From the NCBI GenBank assembly GCA_025529335.1, contig JAMYHX010000057.1:1-64000 (forward strand): a DNA stretch of 64,000 nucleotides, given 5' to 3'. Of the stretch, positions 10,569 to 21,172 are shown piece by piece. A program made the translations under genes and the position numbers. The number at the start of each line of letters is the position of its first letter. Within the stretch, counting starts at the first letter, position 1. This DNA is from Rhizopus sp. PT2906 (Eukaryota > Mucoromycota > Mucoromycetes > Mucorales > Rhizopodaceae). The notes below the pieces were generated by a model. That model searched no databases. It was not told the origin of the DNA and saw only the letters and a list, made by a program, of their open reading frames with translations.

Positions 10569-12138
10569 TTAATTTGAAGAAGTTTTCTTGGCCTTCTTCA
10601 ATGCTTTCTTCTTTTCTTTTAATTTGGCAGCTTCTTCGGCCTTTTGTTGAATACCATGCTGCATCTTATTGTAAAGCTTTCTCTGCTTGTTTGTCATCAT
10701 CACTGTAGCCATTTCCTTGACTTCTTCTTCTTCAATTTCGTCGGCCGTACGCTTCTTGGGTTTCTTTTCTTCTTCCTCTTCTTCTTCCTCTTCTTCTTCG
10801 CTTTCTATACCTGCCTTGGGAACATAATCACCAGCTCTAGCTTCTACGAAGGGAGACAAATGAGCAGGTAATTCAGCACCTGGTTCATACAGGCTGGGCT
10901 TGAGGATTTTTCTAGCATTGATACAGTCTGCAACCCATTGAGGCTGTACGTATTTACGAGACAACACTCTGTTGCGGACCGATGGACGATCTGTAATTTG
11001 GTAATTGATCGTTTCATCTGATTCAGCAAAGGGAGGGTTCACACCGACAGAGGGATCCCAACTGACTTGACCACCACAGGATCGAATCATGAATTCAAGA
11101 GCATATCGAGGTGTCTCTCTTGACAAGAAAAACTTTTGTCCTTCAAACAAACTTTGAAGTTCAGCAGCTTCGTTGGAGGCAGCTTGAATCTTGGTAAGCA
11201 TATCGTCCTTTTCATCATTATCAGCAGCAGATTTGAATTCGTCCAATGTCTCTCCTTCATCTTCTTCCTCTTCCTCTTGTTCTTTACGAACATTACCCTT
11301 GGGCATGTTCTCATCCAAGTTAAATCCACCTGTTTCGTCAATCTTGGGAGGATAGGTCATGTTGAGCTCAGTATACAGTCTGAAATTGACGAATCCAACC
11401 AAAGTACGATAAAACTCCAAAAAGGTCATCATCACACGGAAATCAACATCAGTAGGAATGTTTTGAGAGAACTGGTAAGGTACGATCCAAGTGATCGTCT
11501 GTCCCTTGATTTCTGCTTGATAATAGATACCCTTGATCGAAAAGAATACTTTACGAAGACTCTTGGAGCGCATGACGTATCCTTGGAATTCGGCAATCAA
11601 CTGTCGACAATCAGATACGACATCAGCCTTGATCTTGTCGTCTGTGGGCAACATGGCAAATAAGAAGAGCATCGACAGAGCATCATCCAAGTCTCGAAGT
11701 GCGTCAATGAAGGTGGGGTATCTTTCTTTCACAATATGGTCCAGTGAGTAGATTGGCTTGTTGTTTTCTTCTAATGATTTGGCAGCTGCAAATTCTCCCT
11801 TGTGAAGTACCTTGTTGAGCTTTTTGGTAAATGCCTTGTGTTCACGGAACTTGGCTAAAAGAGGTTCATGTAAAAGATACTTGATATCCTTGACATAGTA
11901 AAAGGTAGCAGGTGCTGTGCTTCCTTTGTTGGCTTTCTTTTTGTTTTTGGGTTCACGAGGATAGATGCCCTTGAGAATACAAAGACGTCTAAAACAGAAT
12001 GATTAATAAAAATAAAAAAGAGATCATGATCGATTACCTGAAATCAGCAAGTGAAATTTGAAGTTTATTCAAGGCTTGCTGTCTTGTGATAAAATTAGCA
12101 GCATTACCCTTGGTTCCTTTCTTGATGAGTTTTCCCAT
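10569..12138 (-). CDS. NOP7: Pescadillo homolog, 60S ribosome biogenesis factor
   Basis: Nop7/PES1 works in the nucleolus with Erb1 and Ytm1 (PeBoW complex) in 27S pre-rRNA processing and 60S maturation. Two exons (12038-12138 and 10569-11988) join in phase to 506 residues. The N-terminus MGKLIKKGTKGNAANFITR and the following LQISLADFRRLCILKGIYPREP are diagnostic of the pescadillo N-terminal domain. A BRCT domain follows at about residues 313-410 (LFEGQKFFLSRE, WDPSVG, WVADCINARK). Acidic runs come before and after it, and the tail is lysine-rich (nucleolar type). The gene is divergent from RPS22, with 316 bp between the two starts, so both may be served by one promoter. Confidence 0.95.
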
Positions 12139-12454
12139 TTGACAACAATAAAGGAAAAAAAAAATAATTAATCTATGCCTTGCTTTTTTTTTTTCCTTTT
12201 CTAAAAGCCCGTCTGTGACGATCTTGTGGCTTGGATGAAGCAAAAACTTTTTATAAAGGCAACTTTTTCTTTTTTTTCTTCTTTCTCCCTTTTCCGCGTC
12301 AAGGTTAATTTAGGTAAACTACAATTCAATATCTATTGCGTTATATGACAAAGCCTTATGGGAGGTTACTGTCATATAACAAAGCAACCACTTTTATGAC
12401 TCGCAATGGTGCGATACTCATTAAAGTCTGTCTTGCTTATACACATTTAATAGT
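12139..12454. promoter_or_regulatory. Shared divergent promoter, NOP7 and RPS22
   Basis: This 316-bp gap separates two outward-facing genes of ribosome production. It contains A/T tracts (TTTTTTTTTCC, CTTTTTCTTTTTTTTC) and two similar CATAT(G)ACAAAG(C) words at about 12345-12355 and 12372-12383. I see no exact copy of the yeast PAC or RRPE elements. That it is a bidirectional promoter is inferred from orientation and shared function only. Confidence 0.5.
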
Positions 12455-13026
12455 ATGGTCAGAGTTTCCGTCTTGAATGATTGTTTAAACAGCATCAACA
12501 ATGCTGAAAGACGTGGCAAGCGTCAAGTCTTGGTTCGTCCATCTTCTAAAGTCATTGTCAAGTTCTTGTCTGTTATGCAAAAGCATGGTAAGTTTTTTTT
12601 ACAGTTATTATTTTTACCCGTTGTAAAGTAATTATGTGTTGGTATTCCACGACGCATAATTTTTATACCAACGGAAGATGTTATGTTTCTTGTCTTTTTA
12701 ATAAGAAGAAGAAATGCTTTTATCTTTTTCTTTTTAGTATGAAACAGACATTAATAACTTCATTAGGTTACATTGGTGCTTTCGAAATTGTTGATGATCA
12801 TCGTAGCGGCAAGATTGTCATCGAGTTAAACGGACGCTTGAACAAGTGTGGTGTCATCTCTCCCCGTTTCAACATCAGATTGGTTGATCTCGAAAAGTGG
12901 ACAGCCAACTTACTGCCTGCTCGTCAATTCGGTTACCTTATCTTGACTACCTCTGCCGGAATCATGGACCACGAAGAAGCTCGTCAGAAGCATGTTGGTG
13001 GCAAGATTCTCGGTTTCTTTTATTAA
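12455..13026 (+). CDS. RPS22: Small-subunit ribosomal protein uS8 (S22/S15A)
   Basis: A core 40S ribosomal protein that contacts the platform rRNA. Exons 12455-12587 and 12767-13026 join in phase (split Gly codon) to 130 residues, the usual length. The sequence is unmistakable from MVRVSVLNDCLNSINNAERR through SPRFNIRL and ending VGGKILGFFY. The single intron is 179 nt, the longest found inside a coding region here, and it carries two overlapping inverted repeats (see separate entry). The ATG at 12741 is intronic and not a start. The gene converges with the transporter gene, with 58 bp between stops. Confidence 0.97.
12631..12672 (+). other. Intronic overlapping stem-loops in RPS22
   Basis: Within the RPS22 intron, ATTATGTG (12631-12638) can pair with CGCATAAT (12653-12660) with one G-U pair. 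GTTGGTAT (12638-12645) can pair perfectly with ATACCAAC (12665-12672). The 3' strand of the first lies in the loop of the second, so they are either alternative hairpins or a pseudoknot. Budding yeast RPS22B has an intronic hairpin cut by RNase III that controls the unspliced message. Equivalence here is inference. Confidence 0.55.
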
Positions 13027-13084
13027 AATAAAAACAAAGCATTTATTTTCTTGATACCCATAAATGTCTATATATTTTCTCTCT

Positions 13085-14042
13085 TTATACTTGTCTGTTT
13101 AAAATGTAAAAACCTGCAAGAATAAATATACTGCCGATGATGGTAGAAGAAGGTACCATGACCCCAGTGACGAGGACATCTGTGATGGCCACAGCAGGTA
13201 CTGTAAGCATAACGCCAACAGCAGCAAAGACAGGATTGATCAATGCAATGACAGCCATGAAAGTAGCATTGTAGATCACACTCATCAAGGCAATAGCCAG
13301 GATGTACCAAAAAGTTGTTGCATCTGGCCATGCAAATTGTTCAATACCCATGACATGTAGTACAGGGATAGGGACCCACAGGATAAAGAAGGTGACAAGG
13401 CCGATGAGACCAGTTATTGTATTGGCAAACAGGATGGTTGGCTCGGAAGGAGAAGCGTATTTCTTGTAAAAGACTTCATAAAAACCATAAAGCGACGCAC
13501 CTATACATGACACAAAGATGCCTAACCAACTACGGCTATTATCATCATTGTCATCATCTTGAAGGGGTTCATCGCTTGACCAGTAAGCCATGATTAACAC
13601 GCCTAACATACAAAGCATGACCGCAACCACCTTGGAAGGGACAATGCTGTCGTGTAGCATAAGGATAGAAAAGAGGTATGCGAAGAAGCAACCTGTGTTG
13701 TAGATCGCTGTCAAATTGGACATGGACGTCAAATTGACACTCAAATACCAAATATAGGCTGGCAATGTCAAAAGCACAGATAACCAAAGGCAGGTCTTGA
13801 TCATAAATTGAGCTACTTTATCATTATTTCCTTGTATCCTGTACTGCAATTCTTCCAGTGAATCCCAAAAGGACTGCTTGCTCTTATGGATCACCTTGTT
13901 GATATCTTGTTTCAAGCCTTGTTTCTGTTTTAGTTGAATATACTCTGATATGAGCTGTAAGGGTATCATCAATATGTAGCAACTGTGGCTTATGTACCTT
14001 TGTATGCAAAAATGGATCAGTTAAACTTGTATATATACACCT

Positions 14043-14079
<37 letters not shown>

Positions 14080-14271
14080 TATAAAATAAGGCTTTGAGTA
14101 ACTTGTCGTCTTTTGAACATATTGGGCTAATTCAGTCTGCAAGACAAAAGTGACAATACAAATGGCCAACATGACTGTTGCCAAAACTGTCCTTTGGGCT
14201 TTCTTTTCTGTTTCAATATGATACACCTCTTCTTGCTCGTCTTCAACAGGCACAGTTTGATAAGATGACAT
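13085..14271 (-). CDS. DMT-superfamily (EamA/SLC35F-like) membrane transporter
   Basis: A polytopic membrane protein of 368 residues from exons 14078-14271 and 13085-13997. About ten hydrophobic helices are visible, arranged as in drug/metabolite transporters. The pattern is of the fungal vacuolar YML018C/THI74-type and SLC35F-type branch: AxxVQKTTSYSKPYFILYISHS near the first helices, SMSNLTAIYNTGCFFAYLFSI, VMLCMLGVLIMAYWS and LINPVFAAVGVMLTVPAVAITD. The substrate cannot be told from sequence. The start at 14271 is preferred over an in-frame ATG at 14310 that would add 13 hydrophobic residues. Unusually, the 80-nt intron begins GTAAAAA and continues as a run of about 29 A. The cytoplasmic loop after helix 1 is long and polar (about residues 70-125). 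Confidence 0.85.
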
Positions 14272-14747
14272 TAAATATATAAAAAAAAAGAGAAAGAGAG
14301 AGAGATTCATATGACCAATCAGAATTGCTTTTTTAGATATGACCCAGACATTTCTTCTTTCTCTTCTTATAGTTCATTTTATTACAACATGATGCATCTT
14401 TCAATGTGATATGACGTCGGTATACCTCTTTCCAGAAAGTAAATTTTGTGGTTTTGCTATTTGCACTGTACATCTGCACAGCATTTTCCCAATTAGTGAC
14501 GTAAGCAATTCAATTTACACCAGACAAACCACACCCACACAGCACTGTGTACAGCACTGTGTACAATACTGTAGTACAAGAGAAGTATGTGTCGATTAAT
14601 CTGTAATAATCTCTTTATTATGTTGAGATAAGGGAGAGAGAGCTCATTATTCATTTTATGAGAAAACAGGATTATTGCATGAACTTATCACGGCCAATGA
14701 GAATTGAACATGACGCGTCTATAAGAATAACGCATTTTATGGTCGGA
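14272..14747. other. Intergenic region
   Basis: This is upstream DNA of the transporter gene. A short tandem motif (CAGCACTGTGTA twice, then a diverged ACAATACTGTAGTAC) lies at about 14540-14575. No gene is supported. Confidence 0.4.
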
Positions 14748-14896
14748 AAAGAATCACAAACCAAGATGGTAACTTTATAAAATCATGCTTAGCGTGGCAT
14801 CACACACTGAAAAGCTTTGTTGAACGAAATCATATGTAGTGGGTAGAGGTAGCGTCCGTAGCATTAATCTAATTTCTGGTGCATGTAACGTTCACC
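14748..14896 (+). repeat. Dispersed repeat family, copy 2
   Basis: This copy shares with copy 1 an uninterrupted 20-nt GTAGAGGTAGCGTCCGTAGC-type core (about 14843-14862), the TTTCTGGTGCATGTA core and the GTTCACC end. Its 5' half aligns loosely (CACAAACCAAGATGGTAACTT, GCTTTGTTGAACG). Nothing resembling the ORFs that follow copies 3 and 5 is found downstream. Confidence 0.72.
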
Positions 14897-15144
14897 AAAA
14901 AGAAAGCGAAATGATGAAGATAGACGAGCTTACCTTTTGGAAAGATGTATACATGTTAAGATCTTTTTAATTTTCAGACGATAAATCAGTGATGATACTC
15001 ATCGAATTTAATCTATTCCTTGATGGATACTGTTCATCTTTGATTAATTGTAAAGCAAGTATCAAATAATCTTGTAATTTACAACTGTCTGTCTTTTATA
15101 AAGGCTTTGGAGTGTGATAAAAGCGGTGTTTTAATGATTTTTAA

Positions 15145-15885
15145 ATGTTTCTCTCTCTTTTTTTTGCCATGTTGAGAGACATTGTAAAACAGTGTGCGGA
15201 GAGAGGCACAGTGTATGCGTTCAAACCACCCGCTCGCCTAACACTTCCTACTATCTGTTTTATACCTGGATTTAGATCAGATTTTGTCACTTCCAAAAAG
15301 TCACTTACTGTGTATGACTATGCAGTCGACAGAGGCTTAGGCTTTCTCTCATGGAACCATGCAGATGGTTCAGTGCATGATTGGTATCAAGACAGTGTAT
15401 CATTCATTCAAACACATACCAGGGGCCTCTCTTACTTGGTTGGAGCCAGCTGTGGTCTATGGATCAGTCTGTTAGTTGCTAAGCAAATACCTGTAAAAGG
15501 GATCTTAGGTATTGGAGGAAGTGTTAATTTTACTGAACGATGGCTGATGAACGAGTTATCAGAAGAACAGAGAGACATGAATTATATCTGGAGAAGACCT
15601 TCACCCTATGATCCAAAGGGATATTATGACATACCCGTCTCGTTTTTGCTAGAGTCACGAAGGGCACTGATTACTGACTACAGTGACATTCAGTGTGAGA
15701 GAATCATCATAATCCATGGTGTGCATGATATAGATGCTTCCCTTGAATGTGCCAAGCAAATATCCAACCAATTGGGTAAACGAGCGTTACTTTATCAAGT
15801 GGATCAAGGCGATCATCGTCTATCAAGCAAAAAGGACCTTTGTTTTTTACGTGAAAAGCTACATGAACTTGTATCAAATGAATAA
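15145..15885 (+). CDS. Alpha/beta hydrolase, ABHD10-like esterase
   Basis: A single-exon hydrolase of 246 residues (238 if the ATG at 15169 is used). The fold and spacing match ABHD10-type thioesterases/esterases: FIPGFRSD at the oxyanion region, then the nucleophile elbow GASCG with Ser102, an acid at Asp195 (HGVHDID) and the general base His224 (QGDHRLS). In this family the elbow is usually GSSLG, so Cys after the Ser is slightly unusual. Human ABHD10 is mitochondrial and removes acyl groups, including S-palmitoyl. No convincing targeting peptide is seen here. The physiological substrate is unknown. Confidence 0.8.
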   Translation: MFLSLFFAMLRDIVKQCAERGTVYAFKPPARLTLPTICFIPGFRSDFVTSKKSLTVYDYAVDRGLGFLSWNHADGSVHDWYQDSVSFIQTHTRGLSYLVGASCGLWISLLVAKQIPVKGILGIGGSVNFTERWLMNELSEEQRDMNYIWRRPSPYDPKGYYDIPVSFLLESRRALITDYSDIQCERIIIIHGVHDIDASLECAKQISNQLGKRALLYQVDQGDHRLSSKKDLCFLREKLHELVSNE

Positions 15886-16126
15886 AGGGACTACACACTT
15901 TGTTTAGCTTTAGCTATTTTCTCTAAACATAATAATGACACGGCACTTTAAATCATCCTTGGTCCTATTTTTAGATTAATGCGTCGGGCCACAATTAATT
16001 AGAAAAAATCTGATAAGAATAAGATCTGATAAAATCATAACAACAAAAAGTAGATTTAATGTAATAATATGGGGAGGTGGGAATGTTATTAGTAATAAAG
16101 ATGTATAAGTGTATAATGCAAATAAA

Positions 16127-17230
16127 TTAATAGTTAACTAGGTTAACTTTCAGCTTACGAACAAAGCTTAACTTCTTTTGTCTCCATTCTTCTTCAGAAT
16201 CCTGTATACGACGTACAACATCTTCTTCACCCAATAAGCTACCATTACCTACTACGAATGATTTTGCAAACGTATACTTCCACAAAACTTGAGCATCCAC
16301 ACCAGCTCCTTCAAGCATATGTTGTAAGCGTGACAGACGAGTGTGACATTCGTGTGTGTGTGTATGTACGAAATTTAATAAGGTTTGCGGTAATTCCATT
16401 TTCGAGTTATCCTGTTGCCTGATGATGTAATCCAAAACTGGTTCGGATAACGGATCATATTTAAAGCATCCTTCCTTGGCAAGCAACCGATTTAATCTGA
16501 TAAAACTGTGTTCATATATCTGAGTTGTCGGAATAGAGGGTTTTAGACCTGAGAGTACCCAATCCAATGTCACACGGATCCACTTTACGTCTAAATTTGG
16601 TGCAGGAGGTATGGGAGAAGTGGCAGCAGGGGAGGTTGGGTAACCATAAAAAGAAGTAGGTAGGGATGCAATCACAGGGGAGACACTAGGCGAAAGGTTG
16701 ATCTTGGGCTGTTGATAGGACAAACACAAGATGAATCCTTTGTCTCCTAAGTAACGAGTTGATTTATTTCCTTGATTATTATTCCACGAAGGTAGTTCAT
16801 AAATCTTTTCTATTGACGAGTTGTATGCGTAATGGTATAGGAACAAGGCTTGATCTTGTGGCTCTAGATGTTCCAAGGGCAGCTTTGTGTGGGACGACTC
16901 ATTCCATAAAGAGAAATGAACCTTTAATAATTTGTGATATGCAAACCTTTTGCCTGTGTTTGCTAATGATACCACCTCGCTTTCCATAGGTACAAATTCA
17001 ATGACTCGGTTGATTGGGTCGTAGCTGTTGGCCATTAACTTTACGCAAATATTCCTTCTTTCATCCAACTTCAGGACAACGGTTTGGTTCAATGCCTTTA
17101 TTTGTTGATAAATGTGATATTCTCCCATCCATTGGAACTTTCTACAGACACTCCTTAGCTGATATACTTCGTCATAAGTTAAAAAGGAGAATATATGAAA
17201 TAATATTTCTGAGGGAAGCAAGCTTAACAT
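16127..17230 (-). CDS. F-box protein of unknown target
   Basis: A single-exon protein of 367 residues. The first 45 residues form an F-box (LLPSEILFHIFSFLTYDEVYQL, then SVCRKFQWMG), which would bind Skp1 in an SCF ubiquitin ligase. The remainder has no WD, LRR or Kelch repeats that I can see. It has a Pro/Ser-rich linker (about 195-225) and a helical C-terminal part with a LLNFVHTHTHECH segment. The substrate is therefore unknown. It is co-oriented with ERV1, 87 bp downstream of it. Confidence 0.78.
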   Translation of the reverse strand: MLSLLPSEILFHIFSFLTYDEVYQLRSVCRKFQWMGEYHIYQQIKALNQTVVLKLDERRNICVKLMANSYDPINRVIEFVPMESEVVSLANTGKRFAYHKLLKVHFSLWNESSHTKLPLEHLEPQDQALFLYHYAYNSSIEKIYELPSWNNNQGNKSTRYLGDKGFILCLSYQQPKINLSPSVSPVIASLPTSFYGYPTSPAATSPIPPAPNLDVKWIRVTLDWVLSGLKPSIPTTQIYEHSFIRLNRLLAKEGCFKYDPLSEPVLDYIIRQQDNSKMELPQTLLNFVHTHTHECHTRLSRLQHMLEGAGVDAQVLWKYTFAKSFVVGNGSLLGEEDVVRRIQDSEEEWRQKKLSFVRKLKVNLVNY

Positions 17231-17317
17231 GATGCATGAAAGGGAAAGAAAGAAAGGGTGAGAAATAGCGGACTTGAGGGTGCATTGATAATTGTGAGAA
17301 AAAAACTGTTTATTCTC

Positions 17318-17949
17318 TCATTGGTCACATTCCCCAGAAGGCGGCCCTGTCAACCAACGCTCAAATACTTTACTACAGTCGAACTGTTTCTTGCCTAGTT
17401 TTTCATTCACCTTATTATGTCTTCTACATAGCCATTGACTCAAGGTTTCTCTATTCTTAACATTAATTGGGTCTGTCTCTATATCCTTTTGGAAATCATT
17501 CTAGATACATGTTTAGAAAAAAAAAAAGGTACAGATTAAGAGCTTACCTTGCAGAACCAACAAGGATAATTTTCTGAAAATGTCTTCATAAACATCTTCA
17601 TACTCTCTTGTTGACTAGGACTTGGTCTCTCTGGGTAATAGGCTGCCATTGTATGCAGTAAAGTCCATGTATGTCTACCCAATGTTTCTACGTCGGCTGG
17701 ACAGTTGTTTTGTTTCCATTCTTCAGTAACCTTTTGAGGTTTGTTGTCTATAGGTCTAGCTTCAGCATTGCTTTTTTCACTTTCTTGTTCCTTCACATTG
17801 CTCGTCTTTTCTGTCTTTATCTTTGTCTTTTCCAACTTGGACCACGTCTTGAAATCGACACAGACTCGACAGGGCTTACCGTCCTTCATTGGAATCTCCT
17901 TTCCTGTTTGTGGATCGATCTGAACAGATTCCATTTTGATTACTTTCAA
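17318..17949 (-). CDS. ERV1: FAD-linked sulfhydryl oxidase, mitochondrial intermembrane space
   Basis: Erv1/ALR re-oxidises Mia40 in the disulfide relay that imports cysteine proteins into the mitochondrial intermembrane space, passing electrons to cytochrome c. Exons 17548-17949 and 17318-17500 join in phase 0 to 194 residues. Visible parts are the shuttle cysteine pair CRVC (27-30) in the flexible N-terminus, the ERV fold (LGRHTWTLLHTMAAYYPERP), the active-site CWFC (130-133) and the structural CX16C (159-176) with the FAD-contacting HNKVNEKLGK. All catalytic cysteines are present. The start could be 17949 or the in-frame ATG at 17934, which would shorten the N-terminus by five residues. 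Confidence 0.95.
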
Positions 17950-18119
17950 TTAAGAACAGAAAAGAAGATCCCTCTTCTACTTTTTGCGTAGCTTTCTTTT
18001 ATGTTTTCAACTCAGTTAACAAAATTAAAAATCAGAAAAGAAAAGCAAAGATCGACTTGTTTTATTCTGTACAGGATTTTTTACGCACCGCGCAACCCCT
18101 TTTCTTGTAAAATTAATGC

Positions 18120-19181
18120 TTATGCTGCAGTGACCTGCTGCTTAGCCTTCAATTCTTGCAAGACGCGATAATTTCTCTCCATGGCTTGTTGAATAAATTG
18201 ATCAGCAGTAATCGGATCAGGATAACGGGTACGTCCTTGAATGATTGCAGACTTGTTTGCTTGATTGAAATAAGCGATGGAGTAACGCGGCCCTTGATAT
18301 TCACCCACTTTTGGAGCACGCACGCGGTGATAATTGCTTTTGAATCGATCATCGGACCACCTCATCAGCATGTCTCCAATATTACAAACAATCTCGTTTT
18401 CTTTTGGAGACACAGGTGTCCAGGAATCACCGTGACCAAACTCGGTCGATACCTCTCGACCAGGACAGACCTCGAGTCCGTCTTCGCCCGGACGTTGAAG
18501 GAGTAAAGTCAATGTATCGAAATCGGTATGAGCACCTGCACGCCAGTACTCTGGAGGAAAAGTTTGGCCAGTGATATCATGATAATGAAGGCAACGGAGT
18601 GTGTTGAGACAGTCAGACTTGGTTATGTCATGGGATTGTGTGAAAAAGTCTTGTTCAAAACCAAGGCCTAATGCAAGACAAGTCAGGAGCTTTTTTGACA
18701 CCTGATCGCATTGTTGCATGAATCGCTCTGCGGTCAAACGAAATGTGGGAGCGTCTTGTTCAGTAGGCCAAAGATCTTCGATACCATGAAATGAAAGCTG
18801 AATGGACTCTTTTAAATCTGCTACACCTGTTGAAGGTCTGATTTGAGCCAACTTTTCCCAGCCAGCGTTTCGTTTGATGTCCATCAGGTATTTGCTTTTA
18901 ATGGAATCATCAAGAGCAAAGAAGTCATGGCTTGCTTGGAACATGTCTCGGATATCTTCAAGTGGTATACCATGATTTACAACTACGAAGGACAATGTTC
19001 ATAGCATTGATCAAGCTTTATTTTTTTTTCCTTATTTACCATAAAAGAATCCTTGAGTCGTGACAGCTTTCATCAATGTCTTTGTAATTTCGTCTCGTCG
19101 ATTAACAAAGTCAGAGAGATCGATTTGAATAAAGTCTCTTTTAGAAATTGGTACATTGGCAGATTCAGCAGCTTGATTCAT
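18120..19181 (-). CDS. 2-oxoglutarate/Fe(II)-dependent oxygenase, isopenicillin-N-synthase-like
   Basis: Exons 19040-19181 and 18120-18982 join in phase (split Val) to 334 residues. The DIOX_N part begins IQIDLSDF and contains GFFYVVNHGIP. The catalytic jelly roll has the iron triad His199-x-Asp201 (AGAHTDFDTLTLL) and His266 (NYHRV), with 2-oxoglutarate-binding Arg280 (RYSIAYF). All required residues are present. Such fungal proteins act on diverse small molecules, and the substrate cannot be named. No biosynthetic cluster surrounds it: neighbours are ERV1 and a secreted deaminase. Confidence 0.87.
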
Positions 19182-19508
19182 TGTATTTGTTATGAATAAC
19201 TATAAAATGCAAGAAATACTTGCTATTTATAATCTATTCTCACACAATAATCACTATCTCTAAATATTTATATATGGACGTAGTGATAACGTTTCTTTAT
19301 CGGTAGTAGTACAATATTGTAAAGATACGCTATATATTTCGCTAATCACCGTGATACACTATCTTTACATGTGGTATATCTTAAGAAACTCACTTATCTT
19401 ATGGCATGTATAATGACAAGTATATGTTCTCTTTAAAGTCACTACTAACGGAAGAGTGTATCTCTACTTTATTATTGTTACAAACTTGTGTGCATAAAGT
19501 TTCATGGA

Positions 19509-20420
19509 TTATAACTCGTCATGTTGCTTGTTACAGATAAACTTGGATTCCCTTTCCTTGATATAGTCTAAATTCCCATCTGCAACCATCTTTTGATAAT
19601 ATTTCTCGTTTCGTGCATTAGAGAATGCACACCAGAATGCTTTATCGCACTCATCCTTCAAGATACCACCTGTTACTGTTGGTATCTTGTTATTAGGACG
19701 ATTAGCACCGAGCTTTGCAGATTGAATAACTTGTTCCCTTTTTTTGGAATATGTTAATGTCTTTGTTGAAGCTTTTGTAATTTATATTCTTACATTCGGA
19801 TCATAATTTGTTCACGACCACTCTTGTTAAGATCAGGAATTGAAGTACCCCAAACGACACGGCCAACGCCTCGATAAATACTTTGTGAGGCACACATTGG
19901 ACACTACAATCAAAATGAGTAAGCTGTAAAGGCAATAAACGAGAGGATTTACCGGCTCTCCTGTCGTATAGAGTGTTTGATCAGTCCAGTTTAATCCCGG
20001 ATCGGTCATGTCATTATTGGTTGGTGATGGATACAACTCGGTACAACTGTATGATTTGTCAAAACAAGAGAAAACATAAAAGACTGCATTATACTTACTT
20101 CCAAAAGGCCGCCGTTTCGCCTATTTATATAAACAAATGAGTGTTTAGACGTATCCACTTGATGAATTATGTTTACCGTGAAGTAGCCTATTCTTTTTAT
20201 TGGAATTAGCACCATAACAGGAAATGTCGTTTTTAGTATGATCAACAATCAATGCTCCAAATGGAAACTGAGGGTTATGGATCAAAGCATAGTCTAGAGC
20301 TATTTTCATATAACACTCATCGACTGCCTTGGTATCAGACAGCTTGTTACATGGGATAGCATTAACAACATTTGAGATAGTAATGCACAATGATAAAGCA
20401 ACGAGTAAAGGAAATCTCAT
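19509..20420 (-). CDS. Secreted cytidine/guanine-deaminase-fold protein
   Basis: Five small exons (20177-20420, 20099-20120, 19953-20046, 19794-19903, 19509-19737) join in phase to 232 residues. The zinc site of the CMP/dCMP deaminase fold is intact: HGE (His81, Glu83) and PCPMC (Cys121, Cys124), with the TTGEPCPMCASQSIYRGVGRVVWG context typical of tRNA-adenosine/guanine deaminase relatives. What is odd is the N-terminus, a good signal peptide (MRFPLLVALSLCITISNVVNA), with added Cys and several N-glycosylation sequons (NWT, NKS). It therefore probably acts outside the cell or in the secretory path, perhaps on nucleosides or bases in the environment. The second exon is only 22 nt. Function beyond the fold is inference. 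Confidence 0.8.
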
Positions 20421-21172
20421 ATTTGATACAAAAAAAAAAAGAAAGTGAAAGGAAGGAGAATGAGCTACTGAATCATATAAATACGGTATGCTTTCGGAAA
20501 GCAATGTTGCATTATTCCCAAGAATAAGTGCCACGTTGTACGAAAATTAAATGCCACCACATCTGAAAAAGATACAATTTGTCCCCTTCAAAGCTGACGG
20601 CATCCTTAATTCATGAGCTCACGTAAAAAGCAGATACTTTAAAATACCTACTACGATGAATTATCCTCATTTTGATTGGAAGCAATCCTTTATACTGTTA
20701 TCTTTTAGGCCCTACGCTCAGATTGTGTGAGACTACTCCATCGTTATACTTAATTATAAACGGTGCCGTCGTCCTGTTTCACATCAATGAATAGCTTCAG
20801 AGTCTTATCTTCACTCTTTCTTTTTCTCCCTTTATTCTAATTTAAGAATAACAAGTGTATGATCAGCTACTAAATACTTGGTACTTCCAGTGAGTCAAAA
20901 GCAACGTTTTATATTGCTATTTTACTTCATTGTCTATAAACTTTATAAAGTCGAGCTGGAAGTCTTTCAAAGAGACGCATCAATATCAAACGTAGACGAA
21001 GTTCTTTTAACCGCCTCGTTTTCAAGTTGTAATAATACAGTTTAACAACGTTAAAAAACAGTATCCAAGAGCATCTTTTATTCTCATGAACGCTTGTTTT
21101 CAGTCTTTAGAAATAAGGAATAACTTTACTGAACAAAGACCGTTTCTATATTCGTAATTCTACTTTAGAACT
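20421..21172. other. Intergenic region
   Basis: A 750-bp AT-rich gap between the starts/ends of two minus-strand genes. It holds the promoter of the secreted deaminase and the 3' flank of the Sec7 gene. No open frame or RNA gene is supported. Confidence 0.4.

Noticed and set aside
11136..11663. 175-codon + strand frame across the pescadillo gene
   Set aside because: Antisense to conserved pescadillo codons; no family features.
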